A DNA stretch of 64,000 nt, taken from contig NW_006917096.1 of NCBI RefSeq assembly GCF_000516985.1, positions 2,775,606-2,839,605 of the forward strand, in the 5' to 3' direction. The position numbers were made by a program, and so were the translations under genes. Under the pieces are notes generated by a model. That model was not told the DNA's origin, made no database searches, and saw only the letters and a list, made by a program, of their open reading frames with translations. The stretch's first letter is position 1; each line of letters starts with the position of its first letter. This document shows positions 1-11,525 of this stretch, piece by piece. This DNA is from Pestalotiopsis fici W106-1 (lineage: Eukaryota; Ascomycota; Sordariomycetes; Amphisphaeriales; Sporocadaceae).

Positions 1-864
1 GCTTCCCGCCTACAGAAGCCAATCATTTGAATTTCGGCATCGCTCAGCATTCTCATGCATGTCTCTCGTGTCATGTAGGGACGGGACCAAGCTTTTTTCC
101 CTCTCGCTCTCTGTGTTTGACGTCCCTTTGTATGAAACCTGTCAACAAGATTCATCTAGACACATTCTTATTCGTGATGGATAACGGGAAACGGTCCACT
201 GAGGTAGTATAAACTCGTCCTTTTTTACAACCACAAGAAGTAAACTCAAACCCTGGTTGCGCATGACAAGAAACATTCGGCATACATGATGCATATGACA
301 CAAAGACTCGGGCCGTGATGGAAGTTCGTTTCAATAGGAACATTTATGCGCAAGGGAGCAGATCAACAAGAGCGCAAAGGGATGAGCGAGTGACAGCTGT
401 CACCTTAAGTTTCATGGCGTGTCATCCGAAAGTATATGCTCTGCCACAACGCACAAAGCCAACCCTCAAAGCACCTTTCGTCCAACCACTTATTGATAGC
501 CTTTGCGTACTTTGCTGTTGATCTTTGACTTGATCTCTCTGCCGTGGAATATCAATCACCACGGTGCCCCTTCGAGGCATGCCATTCTCGTCTCCCTTCT
601 GTGCCCGGGACCTGACCGTGGCTCACCATGTGTCTAATGGCCGTATCAAACTTCCTTCTCGCCCAAAAAAAACGGCACGATACGAAAGAAAACAGACTCT
701 GGGTAACATGCCTGGTCTATAGTACTTTTGAATGTTGAAAAATTCAAAACCTAAACGCATCTGCATCTTCCACAAAGATCTCGGCGTACTATTGATCTCA
801 ACCCCATGACAGTACAGCCCCCTATCGAGTACGGAAACGTGAGAGATGACCCGTCTTGGGGCAA
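1..864. other. Left-edge non-coding stretch
   Basis: No gene could be supported here on either strand. The open frames are short, mostly lack an ATG and show no recognisable protein. The right part is the 3' flank of the minus-strand DUF7514-like gene that ends at 865. Confidence 0.5.
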
Positions 865-1828
865 TCAGTAATAGTACCTCCTGACATAGGGCGGATCCAA
901 CAGTTCGAGGGCATACTGGCGCCCTTGGGCCTCGATCCGCAACCGCGCCTGATTGGCATCGAGGATCTCGCGGGCGTTAGCCTCGGCAGTGCGGCGCGCC
1001 GCAGCAACACGTCGACGGACCGGGTCCGGCATGGCTGCAGGCAGACAGCTCCGGGGCAAGGGACCGAGATGCGGCCAGATGCGGTACGTGGTCAGCACGA
1101 CATTGAGGCCGCGGTGCCCGCGCATCGGGTCCGAGGCGTACTCCAAGGCCATCATGTCGGTGAAGCCGCGCAGCGATAAGAGCGGTAGTCCGCCAAAGGG
1201 GAACTGCTGCCGCCCGGGGGATCGTGTTGTTGCCTTGTGGTCAAAGGACCATGCCTCGTATGTCCATTTGAGCTCGGCGTCGGCAATGTCCTCGGGGGTG
1301 TACATGATGTTGCCCTTGAGGTTTGATTTCCCTGTTTCTGGCGTTAGGAGGTGGCCTTTTCGTCTTTGTGAAATGGCTGGTGATTTCTGTAGCCCGTGTA
1401 CTTTGGGCCCCTGTTTCTACTTTGTACAACGGAGTACCTAGTTTCTCTAACACTCTTTGAACCGAACTTTACTTACAAACATTCTCTTCAAATTCGCTCA
1501 GGTCAAGAAAGTTTGACAAGGTTTCTGGCCATATGTATCCTGTCTTTTGAGGATCCAAATGCGCGAAAACGACAGCCATAAACTGCTCAAACAGTGGCGT
1601 CGGTGTGCCATCAGGGTAATGAAGGTCTGACCACTGGCTAGGCTGCCCCGGAGGTCCCGCATAAGAACCCTGGCCAGGACGTGGACCAAAAGTTTGCGGA
1701 GGAGGACTGGAGGGGATGTACTGTCCTTGCTGTTGCTGTGCACCCGGTCTCGGTGGCAGAGGTGGGTTTGCCGGTGTTCTCAACTCATAACCCGGAGGTC
1801 GCGGAGGGATTGGTGGTGGAACATTCAT
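865..1828 (-). CDS. DUF7514-like fungal protein with proline-rich N-terminus
   Basis: Two exons, 1477-1828 and 865-1331, give about 272 residues. The intron at 1332-1476 has a GTAAGT donor and CAG acceptor and splits a Trp codon, so the joined protein reads ENVWKSNLKGN, which keeps the frame. The first about 80 residues are rich in Pro, Gln and Gly. After them comes a globular part with LFEQFMAVVFAHLDP, WPETLSNFLDL and MYTPEDIADAELKWTYEA, which resembles the fungal DUF7514 domain. No catalytic motif is visible and I know no molecular function for the family. The ATG at 1828 (MNVPPPIPPRPP) is preferred over an in-frame alternative 39 nt upstream because it opens the proline-rich segment. The family call is from memory of its pattern; the gene itself is well supported. 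Confidence 0.75.
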
Positions 1829-2355
1829 ATTGACAGTCAATGGATGGGGTCTCTTGCCACAGCCCAACGATTAAAACAAATTGTATAATACCTTTTGACG
1901 TGAGCGCTTGTGAACTGAATAAGTATCAGGAACGATGGGGATGCCCTCCAAAACGTATTTATTCTTTTGTTTTCATCAATGTGACCTCAGCCGCACTCAC
2001 GATGGTTGTTCCGCATTGACCGCTAAAAGTCAAACGGGCGCAGTATCAAAGAGGCACGCCGCAGTCCTCAAATGGACAACTCATGTCATAAACATGGCTG
2101 GGGGCATAATTCGACCGCTTGCTGTGCCAAGCCATGATTATTGAAGCGCATTTCAGCTGACTATACCCAGGTAGAAGAAACCAGCATCTGTGATGGCGGA
2201 ATTGGGCCGCTACTGAACGAGCGTGCGGCTGAACCCTAACATTACGCTCGCGAGATCCGATGCTTCAAGAAAGGTTTGTCTGCAGTAATCTGATCAAATG
2301 GTATATCGGCTAATGTAAAAAGCCCTCTTTGGCTCGGAGCCCTCTGTTTTACAGT
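1829..2355. other. Intergenic, VPS11 3' flank and DUF7514-like promoter
   Basis: These 527 bases lie between the stop of VPS11 and the start of the DUF7514-like gene, both on the minus strand. They should hold the VPS11 terminator and the promoter of the next gene. I see no coding sequence or clear box. Confidence 0.5.
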
Positions 2356-5300
2356 CTACTCTGGCACTGTCACTCCAGAGCTCATAACGCCCTGGCTATA
2401 CCACCTAGCTACTGTCTTGAACCTCTCATCGCCCTTGCCCTTGCTCAGGTCATCCTTGAAAAGATCGTGACGATCCGCTCTCTCTTCTTGACTCTGCTTC
2501 ATAGCGCGGACAGTCATGTTGTTGCTTGCACACAACGGGCACTCGGTCTCTGCACTATCGCCGCCTCGCTTCAAGCATCGTTGATGGAAACTGTGCTTGC
2601 AAAGGAAATGAACAACAGGCAATTCCAACGGACCTCCACAGCCAGGACACCGCTGGGCTTGGAAAACGGCAGGCTTTGTGCCTAGCTCTGCAATCTCCGT
2701 GCGCTTCTGCTCCGTCTCCTTTCGGAACGAGTTGATCTGCCGTCGATTCGCGGCAATTTCGCGGCGCTCTCTAGATATAGTCTCTTGCAGATATGGCTTG
2801 ATCATGCCCATTGTCGCGACTGCATTGGCGCCCAATGTCTGGATGACCTGCAGCGGAGCCATCAAGCTGTCTTCATCGATGCGCCGCAGCACATTTGCGA
2901 GCTCCTCCGGGCCAGCTTCATCGAGAATCTTCGTATCAGATGTAAAGTATGCCAGAGCGGCAGGGTACAGCTGTGGTTCGTCGGGACCGTATTTTCGAAG
3001 TGCCTTGATCGCACCACGCGTATCCTTGGCGCTCGTGTAAGAGCGGAAAATGTCGAAGAGCAGACCAGATTGCTCCTTTACCAAGGTTGTGCCATCTCTG
3101 AAATCAGACAAATGTGAGAGAAGCAGGACATTGGAGTTTTCAATGGGCAGATCACGCCCGGAAATGAGCTTCTTCGCCTTCTGCTCCCATTCCTCCCGAT
3201 CCTCTCCCTTCTTTTCGCTGGCTTTGTGAAGGTACATCTCAAAGAGCGTAGTGTATATATCTGATTTATTCGAGTCCTTGAACGATTCTTCTTTCATATA
3301 TGCTTCGAGAAAGATGATGAATTCGTCGGGGTGATCAATGAAGGACGAGAACGCTGTCCTCGGTGCTGGTGGTGTATATTTTGGCGGCTCAATCAGATCA
3401 GGGTCTATGGCATTCCGAGTCTCGTCGACATTCCCCGTGCCTTGCTCCTTGGTCCCTGCAGTCGATGGGCTGGCAATCGATGAAGTATTCATGTAAGGTA
3501 GCGGTAGTAGACTTGTGAGGTTATGAACTGCGCTCGCAGTACCTGCTGCCAGGCCTCCAAGAGCGCTTCCCAACGGTGTGGGCGCTTCTTCTACATGCGG
3601 GACTTGAATCATTGGTTTATACTTTCCTGTATAGTAATCGATAAACAATTGCGTCGTTTCCGACGGGCAATGTTCTAGTAAGACCCGTGCGTATTTCAAT
3701 AACGCTGAATACGCCTTATTTTTTCCCGTCAGTCAGGCATTATCATCAAGTGTGCTTGGTATCATGACTTACAGCTTCGGGCTCCAAATGCCAAATGAAG
3801 TGCAGGGCGTCAGTGTAGCTCTTGGAATCCTCAATGAGTATATCGACTACTAGCTCATTCTCACCGTGCTTAGTCGCGAGATACGCAGCTTGCTCATAGT
3901 ATCCACCTTGCCTACACATGGCGATGGCTGTGTCGGTATCGAATTTGAGGTCGCCTTCTGATTTAATAAACTTTTCAAGTTTTTCCACATCTTTCAGCTT
4001 GGCATAACAGTTGAGAAGCAGTGTCGTGTGGTCAGCAGTTGCTTTGTGGTGCTCATGGAGCTCCTCTAAATACTGGATGAGATTATGTATGCGTTGGGTA
4101 TCAAGAAACTTGACATTGTTAGTTACCAACAGCACACCAGGAACGGGGAAATCTTACTTTGCGAATGACTTGGGATGGCTCTGTACTTTCAATGGCCTGA
4201 ATATACTGGGCCATGGCGCTTTCGTAGTCTCCCTTTTGGTACAAGTGATCACCATACTTTCGATATATGATGTTTTGTTGTTGCTCGTCCATGCCAGCTT
4301 TCTTGGCCAAGTTGATGGCAAGAGGATAGAGATTTCGATGGTAAAGCAGATCCAATTTCTGCTGAAGAGATCTCTCGTGGTATCGGTGAATCTAATGAGT
4401 TATGAGCATCTTCCAAGTGAAGCATGATTCAAGAGCATGTCATACCTTTCCGTCCTGGGTCAGAATGAAGAAGTCCCCCCAGATTTCAAAAAGAGCTTGC
4501 GGTTTTGAGATTAGAGACTGGGAGTGTGCGATGATTTGCAAGGTAGGATCGATCAAGGTGAAATTGGATGCACTGAAGAGCGAATCGACACCCCCGCTGC
4601 CAAAGCGCCGGCGCAGGTTGTCCGAGTCCCCATTCTTTGATGATGCAGGCGGAGAGACAAGAGCGACGTAATTCTGATACGTGGCAGCTAGAGTTGTTGT
4701 TCCGTCATTTGCAAAGCAGAGTCCTCGGCCATCGAGGTTGTAGTAGTACACAGCATCGTCTCGTACCACAATGATGTCGCCGGTCTTCTTGTTGAGGGTC
4801 ATGCATCCTACAGCACAGCCCGAATCCTCGACGGTTTTGGGAGGTTGGCCTTGTCCTCTACCGTTTACAACGACCTTTAACAACCGTGCGGTTGTTGCGA
4901 CAAACAGTGTAGTAACTTTTGCCTCGGACACGAACTCGACGCCCGTGACAGGTTCCTCCGACTCGTGTACGGTCCGCTGCTTGGTTCCTCGGTCGTGAAT
5001 CAGGTCGCCGCGGATGAGTGTGACAGAACCGTTTGCGAATCCGACGGCAAGTTGCGACAGATCGTCCACGGCCGTGAAAGCGGAAATGGGGAATTGCTTG
5101 CGGCCGTTGCTGATGCTAAGCGTGCTCAAACACGTGGGCAAACCCGTCTTCTTGACTGGCTTATCGAGCGCCCAAACCTTGAGGACTGGCTCGTTGCTCA
5201 GGTCCTCGGCAACGGTCACCAACAGACTGGTGCCCTCGACCTGGCGCATGTGGGTGATTCTGCCGGCATCGTGCGCCTGGAAGCTGCGGGCAATCTTCCA

Positions 5301-5545
5301 ACTGGCCCCAATGATACGGACATATCCGTCAAAGGTACCCAAGAACAGGCTGTCGGAGCCGGAACAGACGCTCGATATCTCGTTATTTTCGAAGAAGGAT
5401 CGTGTCTCGTCATCGCCAAGCTTGACCTGGCTAACTTCGAAGAAGTCGAATGCTTTCCACTGCGCGTCTCGTTAGTCAGGAGTTCTCAAAGGAATGACCC
5501 AGAAGAGCCAAATATTCGTCATCGGCATACCATAAGCAAGGCCAT
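2356..5545 (-). CDS. VPS11: Vps11/Pep5, RING-finger subunit of HOPS and CORVET tethering complexes
   Basis: Five exons (5531-5545, 4446-5459, 4158-4391, 3773-4108, 2356-3714) give about 985 residues, usual for fungal Vps11. The protein is a core subunit of the HOPS and CORVET complexes, which tether endosomes and vacuoles through Rab GTPases. An N-terminal beta-propeller (to about residue 350) is followed by helical clathrin-type repeats, for example QVIRKFLDTQRIHNLIQYLEE and EPEAAYSALLKYARVLLEHC. A C-terminal RING lies at about 889-928 (CPGC, CKHSFHQRC, CPLC). The first exon encodes only MALLM before a GTATGC donor; it is chosen because the spliced product reads straight into WKAFDFFEVSQVKLGDDE. 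All introns are 49-71 nt and keep frame; two use AAG acceptors (4109 and 3715). Confidence is high for identity and good for the exon map. Confidence 0.93.
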
Positions 5546-6157
5546 GGTCAGTACTTGGGTTGTTGAATGGCCAAAGTTGGCAGCATGCTGATAATATGCG
5601 ACAACCCTCCAAATGCTGGGGAAGCTCGTGGTGGTGATGGCTCCGACCTTCTGTCGTCACTGGCTGCGAGGACGGCTTGTGGAGCTCTCAGCTAACCCGG
5701 CTCGAGTCCCCAGCCCAGCTGTAAGGTAGTGGCGGTGTCCCCTCCCCTCCCACTATCCTGGGTAGTAACGTGGCGCGTGGCTGCACTACGTTTAGGGCAT
5801 AATGTAACTATAATCTGCACTCATGCAAACCACTATAATCACCATCATCTACGTACAACAAACACACTTCAAACGGCATCAAGTATGGACATGCTCGTAA
5901 TCTGAATATTGCGACGCTATCAAGACACTTTACTTCATTATACTCATTTCCTACACTTTTCGATTCTTCTCTGGTGGCTAGATGCAGGGACTATCTTCAC
6001 ATTTCGTGGCATTGGTTACAAAGCGGTAACATATAATGACTGAATATTCTCATACATTTGTCATGCTAACTCCATGAATGGTATCAAAGCTATCTGCTTA
6101 GTTTTTTCCTGTGATTTTACATTTTTACTACTTATCATTATCATTGGTAATTTCAGC
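5546..6157. other. Intergenic between VPS11 and dioxygenase
   Basis: Both neighbours lie on the minus strand, so this holds the VPS11 promoter and the 3' flank of the dioxygenase gene. A B-box-like string near 5690 was considered for a tRNA, but no acceptor stem or cloverleaf could be built. Confidence 0.5.
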
Positions 6158-7445
6158 CTAGTCGGCATCAAGTCTGGCGACTGGCGGGGTATCGTTGACC
6201 TGGATTCCACCTCTCTTCTTCTCGTTCGAGTCCCAGAACGGGAGCCTCCAGCCGCCCTCCTCCTCGGGAACACTCAGCCAGAGTCTCATGAGGTGGCGTC
6301 GGGGCTTGCCCGAGTCCGGGCCAAAGTCCCGGTAGGCCGTCCGGGCGTGGAGGGTGTGCGTGTTGGCCACGAACTGAATGTCGCCGACCTCGAGGACCAT
6401 GTGCAGCTTCACCCGGTCACAAGTCTTTTCCAGGATCTCAGTGGCCTCGACCTGCTCGGGCGACAGCGGCGGGATGATGCCAGCGTCGGAAAATCGCTTC
6501 AAGCTGCGGACAAAGTAGGGGTCCCATTTGCAGTACACGCGCTGCTCGCGGTCGGGGTTGGCTGGGTCCTTGGGCTCCAGGTAAAAGACCGAGGTTCTTA
6601 TGTAAGGCTCCTCGCCTTCAGACACCTCGCCCTTGCGGTCAAAGTACCAGACGGGCTTGGCCAGGAGCTCGGCCACGTCGGGTCGCTCCTCCTGGAGAAT
6701 GTTCCAGACAGTGTGGATCGAGGAGACGTCGGACTCGCCGCCAAACTCGGCTCTGGCAATGCACAGGAGACCGACCACGTCGCAGTCGTCGGCGTGGAAG
6801 AACTGACGGGCGTTTGTCCTGTAGATGCGGACCTTGTCGATCTGAGTGCTGTCCTCTCCGAGGTCCTTGACGTGGCCGAGAATGTGGCCCCTTCCGTTCT
6901 GCGAGACTGGGTAGCCAATGTAGGCACCGAGACCCATGTAGGCGACAGCCGACTTGTGGTTACCCCAAACGTCAACGGGGAATCCCTTGTACAGGATAAA
7001 TCCCTTTCCGTCCAGCATCTCACGGCGCATGGAGGCTAGTGAGGGTGCAAGGTTGGGCAGGGGGAAGTTGTCCTTGGTGATGCCGGTCAGGGGCAGCTTG
7101 AGCTCCATGAATCTGTCGGCTGCGGCAGAGAGCTCAGTAATCTCCTCGTCGGAAAACTGGTGAACCCATCGCTCGGGGTTGTTGGAGTAGTCCTCTGGCC
7201 TCCAAACGGTCGGTCCCTCGATGCTCTTGGGGAAGTCACTGTATGGGTAGATTTGGTCGTACTTGGGTGGGTGTTGGCCTGCATCAATTAGCACCTGGGG
7301 AATTGGATCACTCGGAATATTGCTCAAACATACCAGTTGTCTTGAAGCCATCTGGGAAGACGCTTTTGTCTACATTCTTGATGTCGGCCTTGAGCTTCTG
7401 GATATAGCCAGATTCCGGCTCATAGTCCACAGCGGTGGGTGCCAT
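6158..7445 (-). CDS. TauD/TfdA-family Fe(II)/2-oxoglutarate dioxygenase
   Basis: Two exons (7334-7445 and 6158-7278) give about 410 residues. The intron at 7279-7333 has a GTATGT donor and CAG acceptor and leaves GQHPPKYDQIYPYSDFP in frame. The TauD/TfdA fold is indicated by the iron-binding HxD at about His199 and Asp201 (FFHADDCDV), a distal His at about 348 (TLHARTAYRDF) and a 2-oxoglutarate-binding Arg nearby (HLMRLWLSVP). Family members hydroxylate small substrates such as taurine, sulfonates or other organic acids using O2 and 2-oxoglutarate. The substrate cannot be told from sequence. There is no signal peptide or membrane segment, so it is probably cytosolic. Its neighbours do not suggest a cluster. 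Confidence 0.88.
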
Positions 7446-8695
7446 TTTGACTATTGGGCAAACTCTCTGGGGTTGAATGGGTATAATCAATTGGCTAGGC
7501 CTTTGGCAGAACTATACTCAATCGCTAGACAGGAAGAGAGAGACGGAATGAATTGCTGGAAAATGAGGAAAATTAAAAGTGTAAATCATCACCAAGATGC
7601 CACATCTTTAATATTCAAAACGCAACACGTCCCTAACCCGCAATCGGGTCCCAAGAAAATTGCATCATCGCGCCATCTCAATCTAATCTGTCCTCCCATT
7701 GCAGTTCTTCCTTCCGATTCTGGGGCTTTGGCTCTGCTGCCGTTTCGTGTGAGTGGTGAGATTGGGCGAGGGGTAATGGGTTGGATTGCGCGCGATCACG
7801 CAATCTAGCACCAATTGCTCACCATCCCGGTGCGCGGATGTCCGCAACCACCCATCTGCCGACGCGGGCGATCTGCTCGGCGCTTTACTCTAAACGTCAT
7901 GTATTTTCCCCTACCATTATGGGGGAAAACAGGAACTAGGATTGAAAAAAGTATATGCACTGCGAGGATCAACAGTGCATTCTGTCCATGCGTCGTGTTC
8001 ATGTACATAGTTGGTGTCTTTGCCTGTGCATTTTCTTATCAGATCCATCTTAGCTTGGTATGGTCGTCGACGCTTCATGCATACTCATGCCATGTGTGGA
8101 TCCGATGGTCCGGTTGACTTAGGTAAACCGTTTCAATTCTCAAGTACCTGCATGCGTATATTCTACTACCTAAGCTGGCGGGCAAAGTGGACAGTTGTGG
8201 ATTGAAAATGGAAAAACAAAACTTCTTTTGTGGCCCTGCCGGAACAGTTTCTCCCTGCTGGCAGTGGACGATGATGATTGTTGAGCTCTGAGTGCCACGA
8301 GCCATGTACTGTCGAGTATATCATTACTTGACTGACGCAATCTCAGGTAGCGATAACCGATAACCATGCTTTTATAGGAAAGAGGTGTGGCAAGTCGGAG
8401 GCCGAGATATGGGAGCTAACTAGATACATACTCTTATCTATTTGGAGTTGATCGATTGGGACCCCATCGATACTGTGTACTGAAACTTCTGAAACCGTCT
8501 CCAAGTCTGGCTCCATTCTTGAAAGCAGTTGGTCGCCTTTTACGTATTATTTTGCATATTGGCTCATCATATTGCTGTATAAGCCCGGTTCTGCGGAACC
8601 TTTTGAGGTTACAACATGTCAAGTTGATCAGTTACACATGCTCTACGGAAAGCATAATGACATTTTGTCAAGGACAATCGGATCTCGATGTGTAC
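7446..8695. other. Intergenic, dioxygenase promoter side
   Basis: About 1.25 kb without a supportable gene. It contains the upstream region of the dioxygenase and the 3' flank of the Zn2Cys6 regulator. The open frames here are antisense or lack recognisable protein. Confidence 0.5.
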
Positions 8696-10970
8696 TTATG
8701 CAAAGAAGACTCCCTCTTGAATATTGAACCCAGCGCTTGCAAACATATCGGCCCAAATATCGTCTTCGGCAAAGGAAAACTCTTGCCTCACTGACTGTGA
8801 TCCATTTCGCTCGGCTTGTAGTGTATCGTCGATACTGGTCACTCCATTTCCCAGGGCATCTGTCGGTCGAGAGGTCCCGCTCTCATCTAGCAGTGTGACA
8901 TTGATCCTTGTATGGGGATCATCGCCCAAAGGACGACTTTGGCTCGGTTGAAGCCTTTGCTCCTGCCTGCGCGCCTCAAAATCGGACATGATTTTTTCGA
9001 GAAACTTGGCTTGCAGCGTGCAACTCGAACCAGGGGGAGAAGCTTGCTGCGAGAAGATGCGGGCTGCCGTATTAATGGCCGCGGTGACATGATGCTCTAT
9101 TTGACATGCGATACTCTCAGGTGTAGATAAAAGGAGCTTGAAACTCGGTCAGCACCGTGTCTCATCAGAAAATAATCATGTTAGAATTTGTTTACCTTGA
9201 TAAGAAACGCTGCACTGTACGCTGTCATGACATGGATTGAATCTTGAGCAAAATAGAGAAACGATGTTGACCGGTTGATCAATTGTAGCATCTCAAGGGC
9301 ACTTGAATAGCTCACCCACAATACCTCGAGATTTGTTGAGATATCCGGGTCCGACGAAGCCAATATTTCTTGCAGTGGCAGAGAAAACAACTGGAGCCTC
9401 AAATGGGTGCCGTAGAAGCGTATCAAGAATGGATGGCAAGTCTCTGAATATATCATGTCAGACTTCAAGAGCTACTGAGTAAAGGACCTGGAGTTGGAAC
9501 TTGCCTGTGCTGACGCAGTGTATCCATCTTTGCTCCCACTCCTCGATACGGATCTTGATAATAGCAAGAAGAGACTCTATACTGTGCAGAGGACCACTCA
9601 ATACTCGAGAGGACTTGGGTCCAAGCAACTTGAAAACCTCAGAGCTCAGGAGGCGCAGAGTGACAAAGGCCCCAAGCAACCGATCATTGTCAGTGGCTAA
9701 TGGGTCTCTACACCACGACTCGATTGCTTCGATAAACGTGCTACGCTCAATCATCCATGGCTTGCCAGTTTGTAAGCTGATACTAGTGAGGTGTTAGTCC
9801 ACAATTCGGTCTTGCAAAGTGCCAAAATCTGCCTACCTCCTGTCGTAGACAAAGAGAATGTACCACGTCCTCTGCACATTACGTGTCTCGCGTTTCTGAG
9901 CCTCGCTCAATGTGAGCTGGTCGCAGGAAGGATACGGTGCTAGCCTGTGCCAGCCCAAGTCCATGCCCATGCGTATGGTGTACCCAAGAAATATCCAAGC
10001 ACGAGTATCCTCGGGTTCTTTCCAGTAAGTGAGGATGAGCACAGCTTGTGCAATCTCGATGGATTTTCTTCCGAGTCGAAAAGTATTGGCCAGAAGACTT
10101 TCGGCATAATCATGTAGACTCTGATACAATGCAGTGTTGAAAGACTTTGCTGCAGCCGCGAGGATCGCAGTAAAGAGGAAGGACGACCGCCTCCTAACGT
10201 AGTTGAACGTATGAAGAACTGGGTCCAGCTGGCTTATATATGGGTTCAGCACTTTGATAAAGCTGACCATTAATCAGTATAGATCAACATGATTTGCTTC
10301 ATATTTCATACTTATCAAACAACGACTCGGCAATTGAGAGATTGATATGGCCAAGTTGCACAGGGTCTTCTGGCGAAAAAGTAGAACAAATATTCTCGTT
10401 TAGCACATCCGAGACATTCGACCCCTGAGGACTGAGGATACTCTGAAGGCTGAATCTGCCCTCGGTGGCAACATGATTGAGTAGACCAGAAGGTTGTAGC
10501 GTCCCCGTCTCCCAATCTGTGCCTCTCTCCACAGTCTGCGCCTGGGGTGTGATTGCTGCTGACACGACATCGTCGCTTTTGGCATGCTCAGGCATGGACG
10601 GTGTCAATATTGAGGCATCGGGACTGCTTTTAGGTTTTGAAATCCTGTTGGCTCGGAATTAGCTGCATTTCCCATACATGGCCTTACACGGCGGTACTAA
10701 AAGATGCTACTAACTTTGTGCCTGGTTTCCTCCCGCGCCGGTGATCACGAAAGACGCATTCCATGGATTTGCGAGCGCACCGCTGGCAACTCGAGCCGTC
10801 CCCGCCGGGACGGCATCGCATCTTTACTTTCCTGCATGCTAGACAGGCTTTAGTGATACTACTAAGAGCGACTTAGTAATGAGCGAATTGTCACGAGCGA
10901 CATTCATTGCCTTGATAACTCACCTTACTTTGTTGCTCTGTGACGAAGTCTCATTCCCCGGATTCTCCAT
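8696..10970 (-). CDS. Zn(II)2Cys6 fungal transcription factor
   Basis: Seven exons (10924-10970, 10715-10861, 10312-10644, 9837-10262, 9505-9776, 9196-9443, 8696-9136) give about 637 residues, all in frame. The N-terminus carries a binuclear zinc cluster with Cys at 22, 25, 32, 41, 44 and 51 (spacing 2-6-8-2-6), followed by the basic stretch RDHRRGRKPGTK. The middle is a fungal-specific transcription factor domain, with LNPYISQLDPVLHTFNYVRRRS, RETRNVQRTWYILFVYDRS and LQTGKPWMIER. The 9444-9504 intron appears to use a GC donor: G|GCAAGT spliced to AG|AG joins CVSTETCHPFLIRFYGTHL. The gene is divergent from the adjacent beta-glucosidase with 555 bp between start codons, so a local regulatory role is plausible but unproven. 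Its targets cannot be read from sequence. Confidence 0.88.
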
Positions 10971-11525
10971 TGTGGAGTTGTGGCAAGCACCTCGCAGCGA
11001 ATCCTCTGGAGAAGTTCACCGGCGTCTTAATAACAGTTCAGCAGAGGTAACAGACTCCAGGATGCCCGGCTTGCCTATCGCCGGCTCTCGGGGTTGCCCG
11101 ACGCCCATTATCACCCATTATCGTCCTAGCGGCCTAGGGGCTTGTTACCGGCAGGCATCTCCGGTGGATTCCTTTTACTGGTATACTAAGACGCCGGCCT
11201 CAACCTCCACACTGCCGATCGTCTCTCAAATTCACTATCAACCTCCCCTACCTAGTTCCTAGACAGCATCGCGGGCCCCTGGATATGGCGGGGACACAGG
11301 TATTCAAGAGCCGACCACCCGGTGGAATGGTCCCGGGAACAATGAAAATTGGGGGTTTCGCGGCTTGTCTCCATGCATCCGTAGATAGACGCAGCTGCAA
11401 ACTACTTACATAAAATCTGGGGGTTAATCCCTCCATTTCCCAACCCGACTGCTTGGGTTCGCTCATCATTCGGCACCTTTCTTCCTCAAAGGGACCGATA
11501 CCTCTAGGGAGGTCGAGTTTGGAGG
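10971..11525. promoter_or_regulatory. Shared divergent promoter of the Zn2Cys6 regulator and GH3 beta-glucosidase
   Basis: This 555-bp region separates two outward-reading start codons. It contains several CGG/CCG triplets, the kind of half-site bound by zinc-cluster regulators. The clearest is the inverted repeat CCGGC-N9-GCCGG at 11066-11084; a second palindromic patch (CCACCCGGTGG) lies near 11317. An ATAAAA string near 11410 could serve as a weak TATA element for the beta-glucosidase. All binding roles are inferred. Confidence 0.5.
11066..11084. promoter_or_regulatory. Candidate zinc-cluster operator, inverted repeat CCGGC-N9-GCCGG
   Basis: A perfect 5-bp inverted repeat with a 9-bp spacer lies inside the divergent promoter. 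Zn2Cys6 dimers commonly bind paired CGG triplets in this kind of arrangement. The adjacent regulator is the natural candidate binder, by inference only. Confidence 0.35.

Noticed and set aside
5660..5730. B-box-like string GGCTCGAGTCCC suggesting a tRNA
   Set aside because: No matching acceptor stem, A box or anticodon arm could be formed around it.
6074..7039. 321-codon plus-strand frame over the dioxygenase
   Set aside because: Antisense to a well-supported dioxygenase; no domain in the translation.
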